Assembly (NCBI GenBank): GCA_009746045.1 | Contig: RPFO01001698.1 | Location: 57,381-121,380 of the forward strand | Length of the DNA stretch: 64,000 bases | Direction of reading: 5' to 3' | Source of the DNA: Mesostigma viride | Lineage: Eukaryota > Streptophyta > Mesostigmatophyceae > Mesostigmatales > Mesostigmataceae | Shown here: positions 9,371 through 18,443 of the stretch, one piece after another | Layout of the letters: each line of letters begins with the position of its first letter | Position numbering within the stretch: position 1 is the stretch's first letter | The notes under the pieces: generated by a model | Seen by the model: only the letters and a program-made list of their open reading frames with translations | Told to the model about the DNA's origin: nothing | Databases searched by the model: none | Made by a program: the position numbers and the translations under genes

Positions 9371-10145
9371 GTTTGCGCACCCGCGTGTTGACGACCTTCA
9401 TGGACCCGCACTCGTCTCCGTCCGAGTCGCTTTTGTAATCCTGATTATAATTCAAACGACTGTAATTCCAAAAACCGGGACTGCCGATCGCGAACTTCTC
9501 GCGCGGCGTCGCCTTGTACCAAAAGATCACGTCCTCGATACGATTCGATTCGCTCGTGTGATCCACGACCAGGCACTCGTAGTTCTGAGTGCATTGGTCG
9601 AGGATCTCGCAAAACGCCTCGAAGGTAGGGATGACGCCAAAGTAGTTGCGATACAATCGCTCCCGATTCATGATGATGTTTTCCCGCAGCGCGAACACGT
9701 AGTCGATGTTGCTGCGGATGTCCGGAGTGACGTCCATGCTGTACTGGCTGATGAACAGGAGGAAGATCTTCATGTGTCTCCCGTTGAGCGCGATCTCGCG
9801 GATGCACGGATCCCTCATCACGGTCCGGTCGTACACGCAGTCGTCCAGCACGACGAAACAGTTCCGCCCCTTTCCCGCCTTGCACAGCCGCTTCTGGTTC
9901 TTCAACAGCGCTCGCAACGCGGGCTTGTTGAAGGATTCGTACACGAACAGGCTGGGGACGTACTGCTGCCAATGACGGTTCGACCCCTCGGTTCCGGACA
10001 TCACGATGCCCGACGGGATGTTGCGCTTGTGGTACATGATGTCCGTGGCGAGCGTCGTCTTGCCGCCGCCGCGCTTGGACACGATGCACACGACCTTGTC
10101 GTCTCCGATCTTGGAGGGATCGAATTTTTTCAATTGAAGGTCCAT
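9342..10145 (-). CDS. A32-like DNA-packaging ATPase (FtsK/HerA type)
   Basis: A 267-residue P-loop ATPase of the poxvirus A32 packaging family, one of the NCLDV hallmark genes. It pumps genomic DNA into the capsid. Walker A is SKRGGGKTT (residues 23-31) and Walker B is CFVVLDD (about 96-102). FISQYSMDV after the core fits the sensor strand of this family. The length is usual for the family and no frameshift is seen. It sits immediately after the capsid cluster on the opposite strand. An AT-rich stretch with TATGA lies just before the ATG. Confidence 0.93.
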   Translation of the reverse strand: MDLQLKKFDPSKIGDDKVVCIVSKRGGGKTTLATDIMYHKRNIPSGIVMSGTEGSNRHWQQYVPSLFVYESFNKPALRALLKNQKRLCKAGKGRNCFVVLDDCVYDRTVMRDPCIREIALNGRHMKIFLLFISQYSMDVTPDIRSNIDYVFALRENIIMNRERLYRNYFGVIPTFEAFCEILDQCTQNYECLVVDHTSESNRIEDVIFWYKATPREKFAIGSPGFWNYSRLNYNQDYKSDSDGDECGSMKVVNTRVRKLNAERKDEY

Positions 10146-10174
10146 TGATTCATATCACGACATTCGAGCGACGG

Positions 10175-10840
10175 TCACGGACGAGCCGCGCCCGCGCCCG
10201 CGCCCGCGCCCACGGGGACGTACGGGGTCTGCGTGTACGGAAAGAATAGTACGTGGATCCCCCGGCTCTTGCACATTTTCAACCATTCGCGCTGGTGCCA
10301 CCTCTCCGCCTCGTCCTTGTCCTGTTCGGTCCGTGTCTTGCGGAACCTCTTCGCGAACTCGTCCTGCAATTTCGTGAACGCGCCGCGGATCTCGGTCGTG
10401 ACCCGCTTCCCGCGCGTCGAAATGGTCCGCACGAGCGAGGGCGTCAGGGTCATCACGAACACGCCCGAGTGGTTGAACACCATGTGGGAGATGTTCTCGC
10501 TGCCCGCGTCGTCCAATATGATCCCCACGTCCGTGTCGCTCGGACTCGACAGCGAACAGTCGGTCATCCCGCAACGCTGAGGATGGGTGTGCCATTCGAA
10601 CGTCCCGTGAGGGATCTGCACGTCGTTCGTGTGGCCGAACGCCGTCGTCTTGAACCGCTGCAAAGTGCCGAAACCGTCGGGGACGAACGTGCCCCCTATC
10701 TCCTTCCCGCTATCGAGCGTCGAGCGGATGAACGAAACCGCCTCGGGGGATACGGGATATCGAGTCGCGTTCCTCCCCGATATCACCTTCGCACCCGAAG
10801 CGAGCGTTTGGACAGGCAACAGATCGGCGGGGCGCGACAT
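10175..10840 (-). CDS. JAB/MPN (JAMM) metalloprotease-like protein, 221 aa
   Basis: The central part carries an apparent JAMM zinc site: upstream Glu47 in GKEIGG, then HTHP (His84, His86), then SPSD (Ser99, Asp102). This is close to the E...HxHP...SxxD pattern of JAB1/MPN/Mov34 isopeptidases, with one extra residue in the HxHP-to-S spacing. Such enzymes remove ubiquitin or ubiquitin-like tags or cleave precursors. The C-terminal third is charged and helical and ends in an Ala/Gly/Pro tail. TATTTATAG directly precedes the ATG. It lies beside the packaging ATPase in a run of minus-strand genes. The fold is inferred from motif spacing only. Confidence 0.6.
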   Translation of the reverse strand: MSRPADLLPVQTLASGAKVISGRNATRYPVSPEAVSFIRSTLDSGKEIGGTFVPDGFGTLQRFKTTAFGHTNDVQIPHGTFEWHTHPQRCGMTDCSLSSPSDTDVGIILDDAGSENISHMVFNHSGVFVMTLTPSLVRTISTRGKRVTTEIRGAFTKLQDEFAKRFRKTRTEQDKDEAERWHQREWLKMCKSRGIHVLFFPYTQTPYVPVGAGAGAGAARP

Positions 10841-10860
10841 CTATAAATACGCCGGACATA

Positions 10861-11647
10861 TTAGAATCCGTCGTCCTCGACCGTGACCCCTCCGATATCC
10901 TCGTCCTGCGGTACGGCCGAGGGCTTGCGGACGAGCGCCTGTCTCGCCACTTGCACCTGTCGGATATTCGAATCCCCGCCCCCGCCAATGTCGCCGCCGC
11001 CGCGGGGTCCTCGGGCCCTTGGATGAGATCGGGGTCGGGCGCCTCCTCCTCGCCGCCCTTGAACGTGTCCTTGTTCAAGAGCTCGCCCATGTACTCCTTG
11101 AGGATGTCGTCGATGGGCATGAGCACGTGCACGGTGTTCTTGACCGCTTCCCGGATCGCCTCGAAGGCGTTACGACGATGCAGTTTGTAGTTCCCCCGTC
11201 GACCTCGGTCAGGAAGTGTTCCACGTCGTCCACGATGTCCGACCCCAGATTCTTCATGACCATGTGCACGAATCGCGAGGGAGTGGGGACCCGCACGCGC
11301 ATCGTCTGGTTCGGGTCTTTGGACATGCGGATGGACCCCATGATCATGCTCGTGCAAACGAAGTAGGCCTTCAACAAGTCCCGCAAGTACGGGATCTTCT
11401 CCATGATCTGCTCGGTTTCCTCCTCGACGATCTCGGGGGTCCACTCCGGGATCTCCTCGACGAGCTGCACGAACGCGGAGATGGGGTCCATGCCGGCCTC
11501 GCGGGACACGTTGATGGCGTCCATCACCATCCTCTTCAGGACCTGGAACACGGGGTCCGTCATCCCGCGCTCCAGTTGGTCGACGTACTCCTTCTTGCTG
11601 TCCACGAGAACATTGATGTTGACGACGGGCTCGGAATCACCTTCCAT
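10861..11647 (-). CDS. Acidic helical conserved-type viral protein, two frameshifts
   Basis: The first ~150 residues, from ATG 11647, begin MEGDSEPVVNINVLVD and are predicted mostly helical (QLERGMTDPVFQVLKRMV, VEEIPEWTPEIVEE). The frame breaks in a GGGGG run near 11,190 and continues in a second frame with NAFEAIREAVKNTVHVLMP. A second break in a GCGGCGGCGG run near 10,995 leads into a final segment ending VTVEDDGF at 10,861. Each join needs one base. The whole would be about 262 residues. I do not recognise a domain. Its helical, acidic style resembles the neighbours at 32.3 and 32.9 kb, which may be distant relatives. Confidence 0.6.
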
Positions 11648-11666
11648 TGTACCGTTCCGCTCACAT

Positions 11667-11930
11667 TTATTGCGCCTGCGAGTGAACGAACACTCGGTAC
11701 CTCCGTTGCAGCGTCGACACCTCGTTGCGGGCGTCGTACAGCCGGTCTTCGAGCATCTCGATCGCCCTCGTCATCCGACGGACGGGATCCGTCTCGTCAT
11801 TGGAGGGCAAGACGGGGTGCCGGACGTCGGGCAAGCCCATCTTCGCCCTCAACTCTCTAGCCTTGTCCCTACATTGCGCGATGCTCTGGATGAGTTGAAA
11901 CCTCTGCATTTGGTAGTCGTTTTCTTGCAT
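11667..11930 (-). CDS. Small coiled-coil protein, 87 aa
   Basis: No family recognised. I start at the ATG at 11930 (MQENDYQMQRF) because the sequence just upstream is AT-rich and promoter-like (TATTATTTTGCAATAAAA); an in-frame GTG start at 11984 would overlap the preceding gene. The sequence is a heptad-rich helix (IQSIAQCRDKARELRAKMG and AIEMLEDRLYDARNEVSTL) broken by a Pro-rich turn, so a helical hairpin or oligomerising coiled coil is likely. Confidence 0.5.
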   Translation of the reverse strand: MQENDYQMQRFQLIQSIAQCRDKARELRAKMGLPDVRHPVLPSNDETDPVRRMTRAIEMLEDRLYDARNEVSTLQRRYRVFVHSQAQ

Positions 11931-11980
11931 CTCGTCGTCGTTTTTTATTGCAAAATAATATTCCTCGTGTCGCAAACGCG

Positions 11981-12382
11981 TCACTTTCGAAAGTTGATGG
12001 CCATGAGGACGAGGCCGTACGTCACGATCCCGGACAGAAGCCCGGCCACGTTCACCCGCACCTTGTCCACCTTCCCGGTGTTGCGGTTCTCGAACCAGCG
12101 AGGAAACCGGGCCGGCGCGAACTTCAGCACGCCGATCGTCACGGACACGCCCGCCAACGCGGCGACGATGGAATACGCCGACTTCCGCCCCTCGACGACC
12201 GTCGACCCGACGAGATGGGACGCTTCGACCATCGGAGGGGGTGCGGGCGGCGGCATGGGGTCGGAATACTCCATCGGGAAGTCGGGCTCGATCGGGACGG
12301 GAGCCGACCTTGCGAAACTCGGCGTCGGCGCGTCGATCCCGCCTCCCGAACGCATGTTCCTGGCCATCTGAGTGAGCGACAT
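11981..12382 (-). CDS. Small membrane protein, 133 aa
   Basis: The N-terminal half is Pro/Met-rich and disordered (DPMPPPAPPPM). The C-terminal half has two predicted membrane segments: SIVAALAGVSVTIGVL and VAGLLSGIVTYGLVLMAI, separated by a basic loop. This is the layout of small inner-membrane virion proteins in NCLDVs. GATATACC lies about 15 bases before the ATG. No family assignment is possible from sequence alone. Confidence 0.6.
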   Translation of the reverse strand: MSLTQMARNMRSGGGIDAPTPSFARSAPVPIEPDFPMEYSDPMPPPAPPPMVEASHLVGSTVVEGRKSAYSIVAALAGVSVTIGVLKFAPARFPRWFENRNTGKVDKVRVNVAGLLSGIVTYGLVLMAINFRK

Positions 12383-12434
12383 GTCCGTATTACGGTATAT
12401 CTCCCTAAAAGTTCACGCCCCGTGAACGCGTCTG

Positions 12435-13013
12435 TCAGTCGTAACTGCAAAAATCAGGGGCGTCCAAATCCCACATGCGTTTGGGGGAGAAACAGGGACT
12501 GGGAGGGGATACGTGGTCCGAGTCGTCGCCGGTCTCGCCCGCCGTGGACGGCGGGGCTCGCGGGACACCCTCGTCCGAATTCGACGACAAAAAGCGGTTA
12601 TAGCACGCGGAGTGGAAAAACATGTAAAGACGCGTGGATGAGATGGGGACGCATTCCTCTACTTTCCCGGCGGGCATCGGTTTCTTGCAACGAAAACACA
12701 GCACCCACCCGGTCCGCGGCTCTTCTTCGGCGCAGTCTCGCCATACCTTCTGGCCTCGCAAGGCGGCTTCTCCGATTTCGTCGAACCGGCGGACGCATTC
12801 GACCTCGTCGGGAGCCAGCGTCGGACGACGGCTGACGCCCTTGACGTAGCACACGCGCGGGTGTCCGCGGGCGTCGTAAATCATCCTCCCGGCGTGCCGG
12901 AGACTCTGTCGGTTTTTGATTTCGTTCCAATACGCGTCCGCGGCGCGCCTGCGCTCGGCCAACTCGTTCGCGAAGACGATGTGGCGAGGACACGTGTCTC
13001 CTTCCTTCGACAT
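12435..13013 (-). CDS. Cys-containing putative zinc-binding protein, 192 aa
   Basis: From ATG 13013 (MSKEGDTCPRHIVFANEL). A candidate metal site is CFRCKKP followed about 25 residues later by FFHSACYNRF, giving C-x2-C...H-x2-C as in treble-clef or LIM-like fingers. A further CPRH is near the N-terminus. The tail is Ser/Pro-rich and ends in DFCSYD. I do not recognise the family. It lies just downstream of the frameshifted gene ending at 13,031, with 17 bases between them. Confidence 0.55.
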   Translation of the reverse strand: MSKEGDTCPRHIVFANELAERRRAADAYWNEIKNRQSLRHAGRMIYDARGHPRVCYVKGVSRRPTLAPDEVECVRRFDEIGEAALRGQKVWRDCAEEEPRTGWVLCFRCKKPMPAGKVEECVPISSTRLYMFFHSACYNRFLSSNSDEGVPRAPPSTAGETGDDSDHVSPPSPCFSPKRMWDLDAPDFCSYD

Positions 13014-13030
13014 GACACCGAAGAGTAAAA

Positions 13031-14418
13031 TTACAAGAGGCCCACGAACGCGTTCCGGCCGCACGTGCGAGTCGTGCGAGACTTGCGCTTGCTCTTCGCG
13101 GTGTGGCTCCTCCTCTTCTTCCGGTACGCGTTGGCGACGTGGAAGTTGGGGAGATTCGAGGCGCCCGCGCTGGACATGGCGTTCGTGACGCCGGAAAGGA
13201 TGTCGGACCCGTTCTTGTTGCGCTGGCAGTACGGGCCGTACCGCGCGTTCGGTTCTCGACGAGACTGCCGTCGGCCGCGACGATGTACGGATCCACGATC
13301 TTTGCATCGGGGTTCGAAGGATCCTTGTTAAAGAAGAGGCTGCCGTACCCGGGCGGGCAGGACGGCTGGGGAGGCCACTGACGCGATATCATGCGCGCCA
13401 TCGACTTCCACGGCGCGTCCGCCACCCCTCCGTCTACCATAGCGAGTGCGCCGTGGTTCCTCCACCAGGAATCGATCTGGTTGAGGATGGCCGACCGCAT
13501 GCGGTTAAACGCCAGGAGGTCGCGCTTGATAAAGGGAGCTAACAAATTAGTGAATCCACTATTTAAATCCGGGAGGGCGGTTTTGGTCGCTGGATCAGCC
13601 CATCCAACGACGCCTAGATCGACGAATCGCTCGACGTGCTTCTTGGCGAAATTGCCAACAGTGATTATACTCCTGGACAATAGGGGGATAAGCCTGCTGA
13701 CCTGACAGTCATCAGAAGCTTCTGAACCACCCAGCTTCTTGTTGTACTGTGGAAGGAAATCTGTATCCAGTTTGAATACCTGGATATAACGTGGTTGTCC
13801 ATGTGCCTGGAGACCTGGTGCGAGGACACTAATCATCTTGTTTTTTTGCGTTTCCTCTTTTGTAGAAAATTTCGCAGGGACTGGATCCAAACGCCTTTTA
13901 ATTTTCTCGAGCACGTTGAGCGGTATGCGATTCATGTACACGGCATAATTTCTATCATCTCCCTCTAACGGCGTCGTAGATCCGTGCTTTGCCCACGCCC
14001 CATCCTTCACGAAGTTGTAATCCATGTTATCCTTCGCCAACGCCACGAAACCCCGCAATGAATTTACGATCTTTCCCAGTTCCTTCCGACTGGTGTCCAG
14101 GACTCCCTCCCTCGTCGCGTTGGCGACGCGTTCGTTGATGTCCCGCATCGTGTTTGCGAGGATATCGTACACATACGCACACGCGACAAACTCGCGCAAC
14201 TTATTCTTAAAATCCACGTCCGTGTCGATGATATTGTATTCGTACAGCTTGGCCTCTTCGGCTGTAAACTTGATGTCCGGAATGAACGTTCGCAGTTTTT
14301 GAAGTTGGTACGGTGTGAAGATCTTCGAAGCCAGGTCCTCGATACGTGCCTGCATCTGTGGAGAGCGACCCGTTGGTGTGGCCACGTGGGTGAAGAAGGG
14401 ATACGCGCTCGAGGACAT
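13031..14418 (-). CDS. Virion-type protein, paralogue 1 of a tandem pair, one frameshift
   Basis: About 463 residues when the frameshift is read through. It is clearly paralogous to the next gene: both start with an AYPFxTxVATPTxRSPQ segment, share FIPDIKF/YIPDLQF, DILAFNRxRxAILN, and KIVDPYIVAADGSLVEN. The frame breaks at about 13,248 right after SLVEN, where one missing C would restore the RYGPYCQR segment seen in the sister gene. The C-terminus is Lys/Arg/Ser-rich. No known domain is recognised. Duplication, high expression-type promoter (T8 run, TTATACT, then ATG) and position suggest an abundant structural or core protein; this is inference. Confidence 0.65.
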
Positions 14419-14450
14419 GGGGTAGTATAATGTTGAACGAGAAAAAAAAC
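14419..14450 (-). promoter_or_regulatory. Promoter-like element before the gene at 14,418
   Basis: Read on the minus strand, a T8 run is followed by CTCGTTCAACA and TTATACT, then ACCCC and the ATG. It has the same layout as the capsid promoters with the homopolymer on the opposite strand. Confidence 0.45.
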
Positions 14451-14452
14451 GT

Positions 14453-15694
14453 CTACCTTCTCCTGGTCGTTTTCTTCACGCGTCGGGCCGACCCCGTGTG
14501 GAAATTGGCGACCCTCCCCGGACCACCCGTCGTGACGCCGCTCAGAAGATCGGACGTCATCCGCTTGCGCTGACAGTAAGGTCCGTATCTGGCTTTGGGA
14601 TTCTCCACCAAGCTGCCGTCCGCGGCCACGATATACGGGTCCACGATCTTCGCCTTCTTCTTCGGATCCGCCGGATCGGCATCGTAGAAAACACCCGCGA
14701 ATCCGGTCCCGCAGCTGGGCTGCGGCAGACCGCTGACTCTCTGGTCGGCGACCATGAGCGTCCTGAGGTAATCGGGCATCTGATCCATACTCTTGTTCTC
14801 GATGGACTTGAGCGCGACGTCGGTCATGGCCCAAGCGTCGATCGCGTTGAGGATGGCGATTCGGAGCCTGTTGAAGGCCAAAATGTCTCGGCGGATGAAC
14901 GGGATCAACGGGTTATTGAAGTTCGTATCCGGGACCAGCTTTTTTAACCGCTCCTGATGGATAGACGCGAAATTGCTGTATTCGATGTTTCCAGACCCGA
15001 GATGGAAAATCATCTTGGCCGGCTGACAATCATCCGACACTTCGTCAGGTTTGTCCTTCACCAAGTTGTATTTAGGAAGATCATCCTTTGTGGCTTCACT
15101 GATCTTCACCTTGATACCTTGCAGCTCTTCGCCATCCACCTTACCCTTCGTCGTCGGAAGGGGCGATAGTCCGGGGCTGGGGACGAAGACCTCCTTGCCG
15201 GCCTCGGCATTCTCGAGCACGTCGGCGGGTATGCGATGAAGGAACACATCGTCAGCGGTTCCGTTTTTGTAAGTCGCTTTGAACCCTCGCAGCGCCGTCG
15301 CGATCTTTCCGACCTCATTGGAATCCGTCGTGAGAAGATTGGAACTCGTCACGTTCCTCACGCGTTCGTTGTAATCGCGCATCATGTTTGTCAGAATGTC
15401 GTACATGTACACGGCGGCGATGAAGCGACCGAGTTTCTCCTTCACATCGTCACTCGAGTTCGTGTCCAACATGTTAAACTGGATGAGCGGCGCCTCCTCG
15501 ACCTTGAACTGCAGGTCGGGGATGTACGTCCTCATTTTTTGGATCTCGTACGCTGTGAACACCTTGGTCGCGAGGTCGTTGATGCGCGCCTGGGTCTGAG
15601 GAGAGCGAGAGGTCGGCGTGGCGACCGACGTGTGGAACGGGTATGCGGAACCGAACGTCGCGGACGGGAACGCCGAGGTCGCGGGATCGGCCAT
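14453..15694 (-). CDS. Virion-type protein, paralogue 2 of a tandem pair, 413 aa
   Basis: Intact sister of the gene at 13,031-14,418. I start it at ATG 15694 (MADPATSAFP) because a T8 run and ATACTATAC lie just upstream; the frame is open 28 codons further. Shared landmarks with its sister: TQARINDLATKVFTAYEIQK, TYIPDLQFKVEEAP, PLIPFIRRDILAFNRLRIAI, and the C-terminal VDPYIVAADGSLVENPKA followed by YGPYCQRKR. It ends in a basic tail (RRVKKTTRRR) that could contact DNA. The middle diverges strongly from the sister. Function unknown. Confidence 0.65.
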   Translation of the reverse strand: MADPATSAFPSATFGSAYPFHTSVATPTSRSPQTQARINDLATKVFTAYEIQKMRTYIPDLQFKVEEAPLIQFNMLDTNSSDDVKEKLGRFIAAVYMYDILTNMMRDYNERVRNVTSSNLLTTDSNEVGKIATALRGFKATYKNGTADDVFLHRIPADVLENAEAGKEVFVPSPGLSPLPTTKGKVDGEELQGIKVKISEATKDDLPKYNLVKDKPDEVSDDCQPAKMIFHLGSGNIEYSNFASIHQERLKKLVPDTNFNNPLIPFIRRDILAFNRLRIAILNAIDAWAMTDVALKSIENKSMDQMPDYLRTLMVADQRVSGLPQPSCGTGFAGVFYDADPADPKKKAKIVDPYIVAADGSLVENPKARYGPYCQRKRMTSDLLSGVTTGGPGRVANFHTGSARRVKKTTRRR

Positions 15695-15786
15695 CGAAAA
15701 CGTATAGTATCGTACCAGAAAAAAAAGCGCGTTCAGGGAGGGGTCGAAGTTCTCCTCGATGGATGTAACCTCCTCCATCGCGAGTC

Positions 15787-16416
15787 ATGCCTCCCAAGAA
15801 GAAGACCCCGCCCCCCGCCCCTGCCCCCGCTCCTTCTACTTCCACGAAGAAGGATTCGACCCCTCCTGTAGCCCCCGCCTCGACCACGAGGTCCGGGCGC
15901 GAGATCAAAGCGCCCCAGCGTTTCGAGCCGGACGAGAGGCCCCTCGACGATTTCGCAGAAGACGAGTACGAGTCCGACGACCCGGAGGGCGACCGGATCC
16001 GCGACGACGAGCTCAGCGAGGAGGATTCCGAGGAGGACGAGGAGGACGAAGAAGACGGGTCGTACGACAGCAGTTTCATCAACGACGACGAAGAGGATAG
16101 GTCCAGGGTAGACACAGACGGCAACGAAGAAGAGCTTACAGGGACCGAAACGGAGGAGGATGACACGGACGTCCCGTTGGAATCGGACACGGAATCCGAG
16201 TCCGAAGACGACTGGGACGAGGAGGAAGAGGTCCGGCCGCCGCCGCGACAGAAGAAGACTCCTCGCAAACCTCCGACCAAACGCACCGTTCGTCCCGCTC
16301 CACCAGATCCCGTCCTCGACGCGCCCCCTCCACCACCCGCCAAACGGAGCAAACAGACGCGTTCCGAGGATACCGAAGTCGTTTTGTTCCAACGCCCGAA
16401 ACTGGTCAAATGGTAG
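15787..16416 (+). CDS. Highly acidic disordered nuclear-type protein, 209 aa
   Basis: Basic Pro-rich N-terminus (MPPKKKTPPPAPAPAP), then RSGREIKAPQRFEPDE, then about 110 residues dominated by Asp, Glu and Ser, and finally a basic Pro-rich stretch (RQKKTPRKPPTKRTV). The RSGRxxKxPxRF motif recalls chromatin-linked proteins. The long acidic tract suits a histone- or DNA-mimic or chaperone role. No folded domain is visible. It is one of few plus-strand genes in this block, transcribed away from the gene at 15,694. Confidence 0.55.
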   Translation: MPPKKKTPPPAPAPAPSTSTKKDSTPPVAPASTTRSGREIKAPQRFEPDERPLDDFAEDEYESDDPEGDRIRDDELSEEDSEEDEEDEEDGSYDSSFINDDEEDRSRVDTDGNEEELTGTETEEDDTDVPLESDTESESEDDWDEEEEVRPPPRQKKTPRKPPTKRTVRPAPPDPVLDAPPPPPAKRSKQTRSEDTEVVLFQRPKLVKW

Positions 16417-16424
16417 AGTCGCGC

Positions 16425-16706
16425 TCAGTCCGCGCCGTACAAGTACGCGAGACCCGACGTCTCCTCCAGCACCTGGTTCACGTTCTTGATGTACTCCGAG
16501 TTCGACGCCAGCGCCGCGTACGCGATCTCCGCCGATTTCTCCCCGACCTCCACCTCGACGTCCGCCGTCCCGACTTTCGCGGGTCTTTCCACGCGGAACC
16601 CCTCGACCCACCCGCGTTCCTCGAGGATCGTGTTCGTCGCCTGTTCCGTCGCCCCGCGGACGGCGTGGATCTGCTCGTCGGTGATGTCGCGGAGTCGCGT
16701 CGTCAC
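16425..16706 (-). CDS. Short reading frame following the 16,703-17,812 gene, possible continuation
   Basis: About 93 codons (TTRLRDITDEQIHAVRGATE to GLAYLYGAD) with no ATG. It begins where the preceding gene ends: the preceding frame closes with ATGTGA and this frame reads on through GTG. Either one indel separates the two and this is the true C-terminus of the upstream protein, or it is a coupled small gene using GTG. Predicted helical, no recognised domain. Confidence 0.35.
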   Translation of the reverse strand: MTTRLRDITDEQIHAVRGATEQATNTILEERGWVEGFRVERPAKVGTADVEVEVGEKSAEIAYAALASNSEYIKNVNQVLEETSGLAYLYGAD

Positions 16707-17812
16707 ATAAAGTCCTCTCCCATCAGTCTCCCCTCGGAGCTGTCCGCGTACGTGGGGATGTTCTGGAACACCTTGGTCTCGCTTGTCCGCGTGTGCACGT
16801 GCAAGTCCGGGTTCACGTGCGTCGCCGTGCCCAGCCTCTCCCCGTCCGCGTTCGACACCAGGTTCTCCCGCGTCCTCTCGTTCGCCGGTGGCCGCATCAC
16901 CGCCATGTGCTGGCCCATCGTGAGCGGCGTGAACAGCGCGTTCTCCTTGGGCCCCGTGTGCGAGTTCTCGATGACGGCGAACCGGCGCGCGTCGACGCGA
17001 GTGAACGAGGGGTCCGCGTACCGCACGCCGCTCCTCTGCCCGCCGGAATCGTGGACCGCGTCCATGGTCGACAAGGGGAGAGAGCGTTCGGGGAGCACGC
17101 TCATCTGCAGGATGCCGGCGTCGTTCCTCCGCACGTTGCTCTCGTTCCCGGTCCCCGGCGGCCGGTCCTCGAGTCCGGACCGGTTGGCCCGGTTCGTCGG
17201 ATCCAGAACGACGAACCGGTTCTCGAGGTGCGCCTGCTGAGGGTTGGGCTTCCGCACCATGATCTGTTCCTGGACCTGCGTCCAGTTCTTGGATAGGATG
17301 GCGGAGGGTTCGAGCATGAGGTTGTCCCTTGCGCCCCCCGCCGCGAACACCTCGTGCATGCCGAATATGCGGTCGGGGGCGGCGAGACCGGTCATCTCCG
17401 CGACCGTCGCCACGGGTTTCGACGTCCACGGCTCCGGTCCGGGCACTTTGGACGTCGCCCCCGCGCGGATGGGGGCCGTCGATATGTTCTCGAAGGTCGA
17501 GTAGCTGGGGACGTAGCCCCGCGGCGGGTCGGCGTGCAATTTGATCGCGGAAGTGTTGCGGCCGTACCCCATGGTCGGTTTCATCAGCGGCCCAGTGGTG
17601 TAGTCGGGAGGCTCGGCGCCGTACCCCCCTCGACTGCTGGTGAACGAGGGGAAGGCCTGGTACCCGTCAGGGAGGTCCCTGACGACGCTCCGGGCGATCG
17701 CGGGGACCGGCTGGTCCGTGGCTGTGGCGGCGTCCACGTCCGCGCGCGATTTCGGGGGCACGGGACGCATCAAGAAGCCCGAAAGGGCGACGATTGATAG
17801 AGCGGCTAACAT
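16703..17812 (-). CDS. Putative virion protein with N-terminal membrane segment, 369 aa
   Basis: ATG 17812 is preceded by an AT-rich TTATTATACG element. The N-terminus (MLAALSIVALSGFLM) is a short hydrophobic anchor or signal. The remainder is Pro/Asn/Arg-rich with few hydrophobic cores and many short motifs such as GYGRNTSAIKLHADPP, RRNDAGILQMSVLPER and ENALFTPLTMGQ. This fits an extended scaffolding or tape-like structural protein more than an enzyme. It is a plausible membrane-anchored inner capsid protein; family not recognised. Confidence 0.55.
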   Translation of the reverse strand: MLAALSIVALSGFLMRPVPPKSRADVDAATATDQPVPAIARSVVRDLPDGYQAFPSFTSSRGGYGAEPPDYTTGPLMKPTMGYGRNTSAIKLHADPPRGYVPSYSTFENISTAPIRAGATSKVPGPEPWTSKPVATVAEMTGLAAPDRIFGMHEVFAAGGARDNLMLEPSAILSKNWTQVQEQIMVRKPNPQQAHLENRFVVLDPTNRANRSGLEDRPPGTGNESNVRRNDAGILQMSVLPERSLPLSTMDAVHDSGGQRSGVRYADPSFTRVDARRFAVIENSHTGPKENALFTPLTMGQHMAVMRPPANERTRENLVSNADGERLGTATHVNPDLHVHTRTSETKVFQNIPTYADSSEGRLMGEDFM

Positions 17813-17843
17813 GAATGACGTATAATAACAAACGAACTTTTAT

Positions 17844-18182
17844 TCAAATGGGTTTCTTTACGGGATCGGGGCGCAATGCGCTCGTAACGATCGGAAATTC
17901 CAAGTACCTATCGGTGCGTTTCATGCTGTCCCAGAACATGTGCTGATACGGGGCCGTGTACCGCTCATCGGTGGTGATCGCCCGATTCAGATTCGCCACG
18001 TGGATGCCCCCCTTCAGTCGCATGCTCTCGACCGATGGATCTAATCTCCCTCCCAACGCCACGTACGCGCGCAACTGGTCCTCGGTCACGGGGTAATTCA
18101 CGTTGTTGTCGAGCGCCGTGTCCAAGGTCCGTCCCATCTCTTCCTTGACGCCGGTCTCGGTGATGATGATCGTGGCGGACAT
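17844..18182 (-). CDS. Hypothetical protein, 112 aa
   Basis: Compact soluble-looking protein starting MSATIIITETGVKEEM, with QLRAYVALGGRLDPSVESM and ending in a Pro/Lys tail. GTATAC lies 4-9 bases before the ATG. An AATAAA signal on the minus strand overlaps the region just after the stop. No family recognised. It follows the gene at 18,199-18,426 in the same direction with a 16-base gap. Confidence 0.45.
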   Translation of the reverse strand: MSATIIITETGVKEEMGRTLDTALDNNVNYPVTEDQLRAYVALGGRLDPSVESMRLKGGIHVANLNRAITTDERYTAPYQHMFWDSMKRTDRYLEFPIVTSALRPDPVKKPI

Positions 18183-18198
18183 GCTGTATACATCTCCG

Positions 18199-18426
18199 TT
18201 AGAATAAATGCGGACCCAGCCCGATCCGCTCCTCGGGTCTCTGATTGAAATCGAAGGAGATCACGGGGGGGAGTGGCAACGTCTTCCGCTCCATCAAAAA
18301 GTACACGCGATCGGCTTCCGGATACGGGGTGGAAGGGACGGCGCCCGGCGGCGTTCGGTCCTTCGCCCATTCGGCGCACGACAACACCGCGACGAGCACG
18401 AGCAACGCGATCGCGGGGAGGTTCAT
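18199..18426 (-). CDS. Small protein with N-terminal hydrophobic segment, 75 aa
   Basis: The N-terminus MNLPAIALLVLVAVLSC is a signal peptide or membrane anchor with a possible lipobox-like Cys at residue 17. The rest is short and Pro-rich (DRTPPGAVPSTPYPEADRV). Small anchored proteins of this kind are common in NCLDV virions. No homologue recognised. Confidence 0.4.
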   Translation of the reverse strand: MNLPAIALLVLVAVLSCAEWAKDRTPPGAVPSTPYPEADRVYFLMERKTLPLPPVISFDFNQRPEERIGLGPHLF

Positions 18427-18443
18427 GATGCAGACGTATACTT

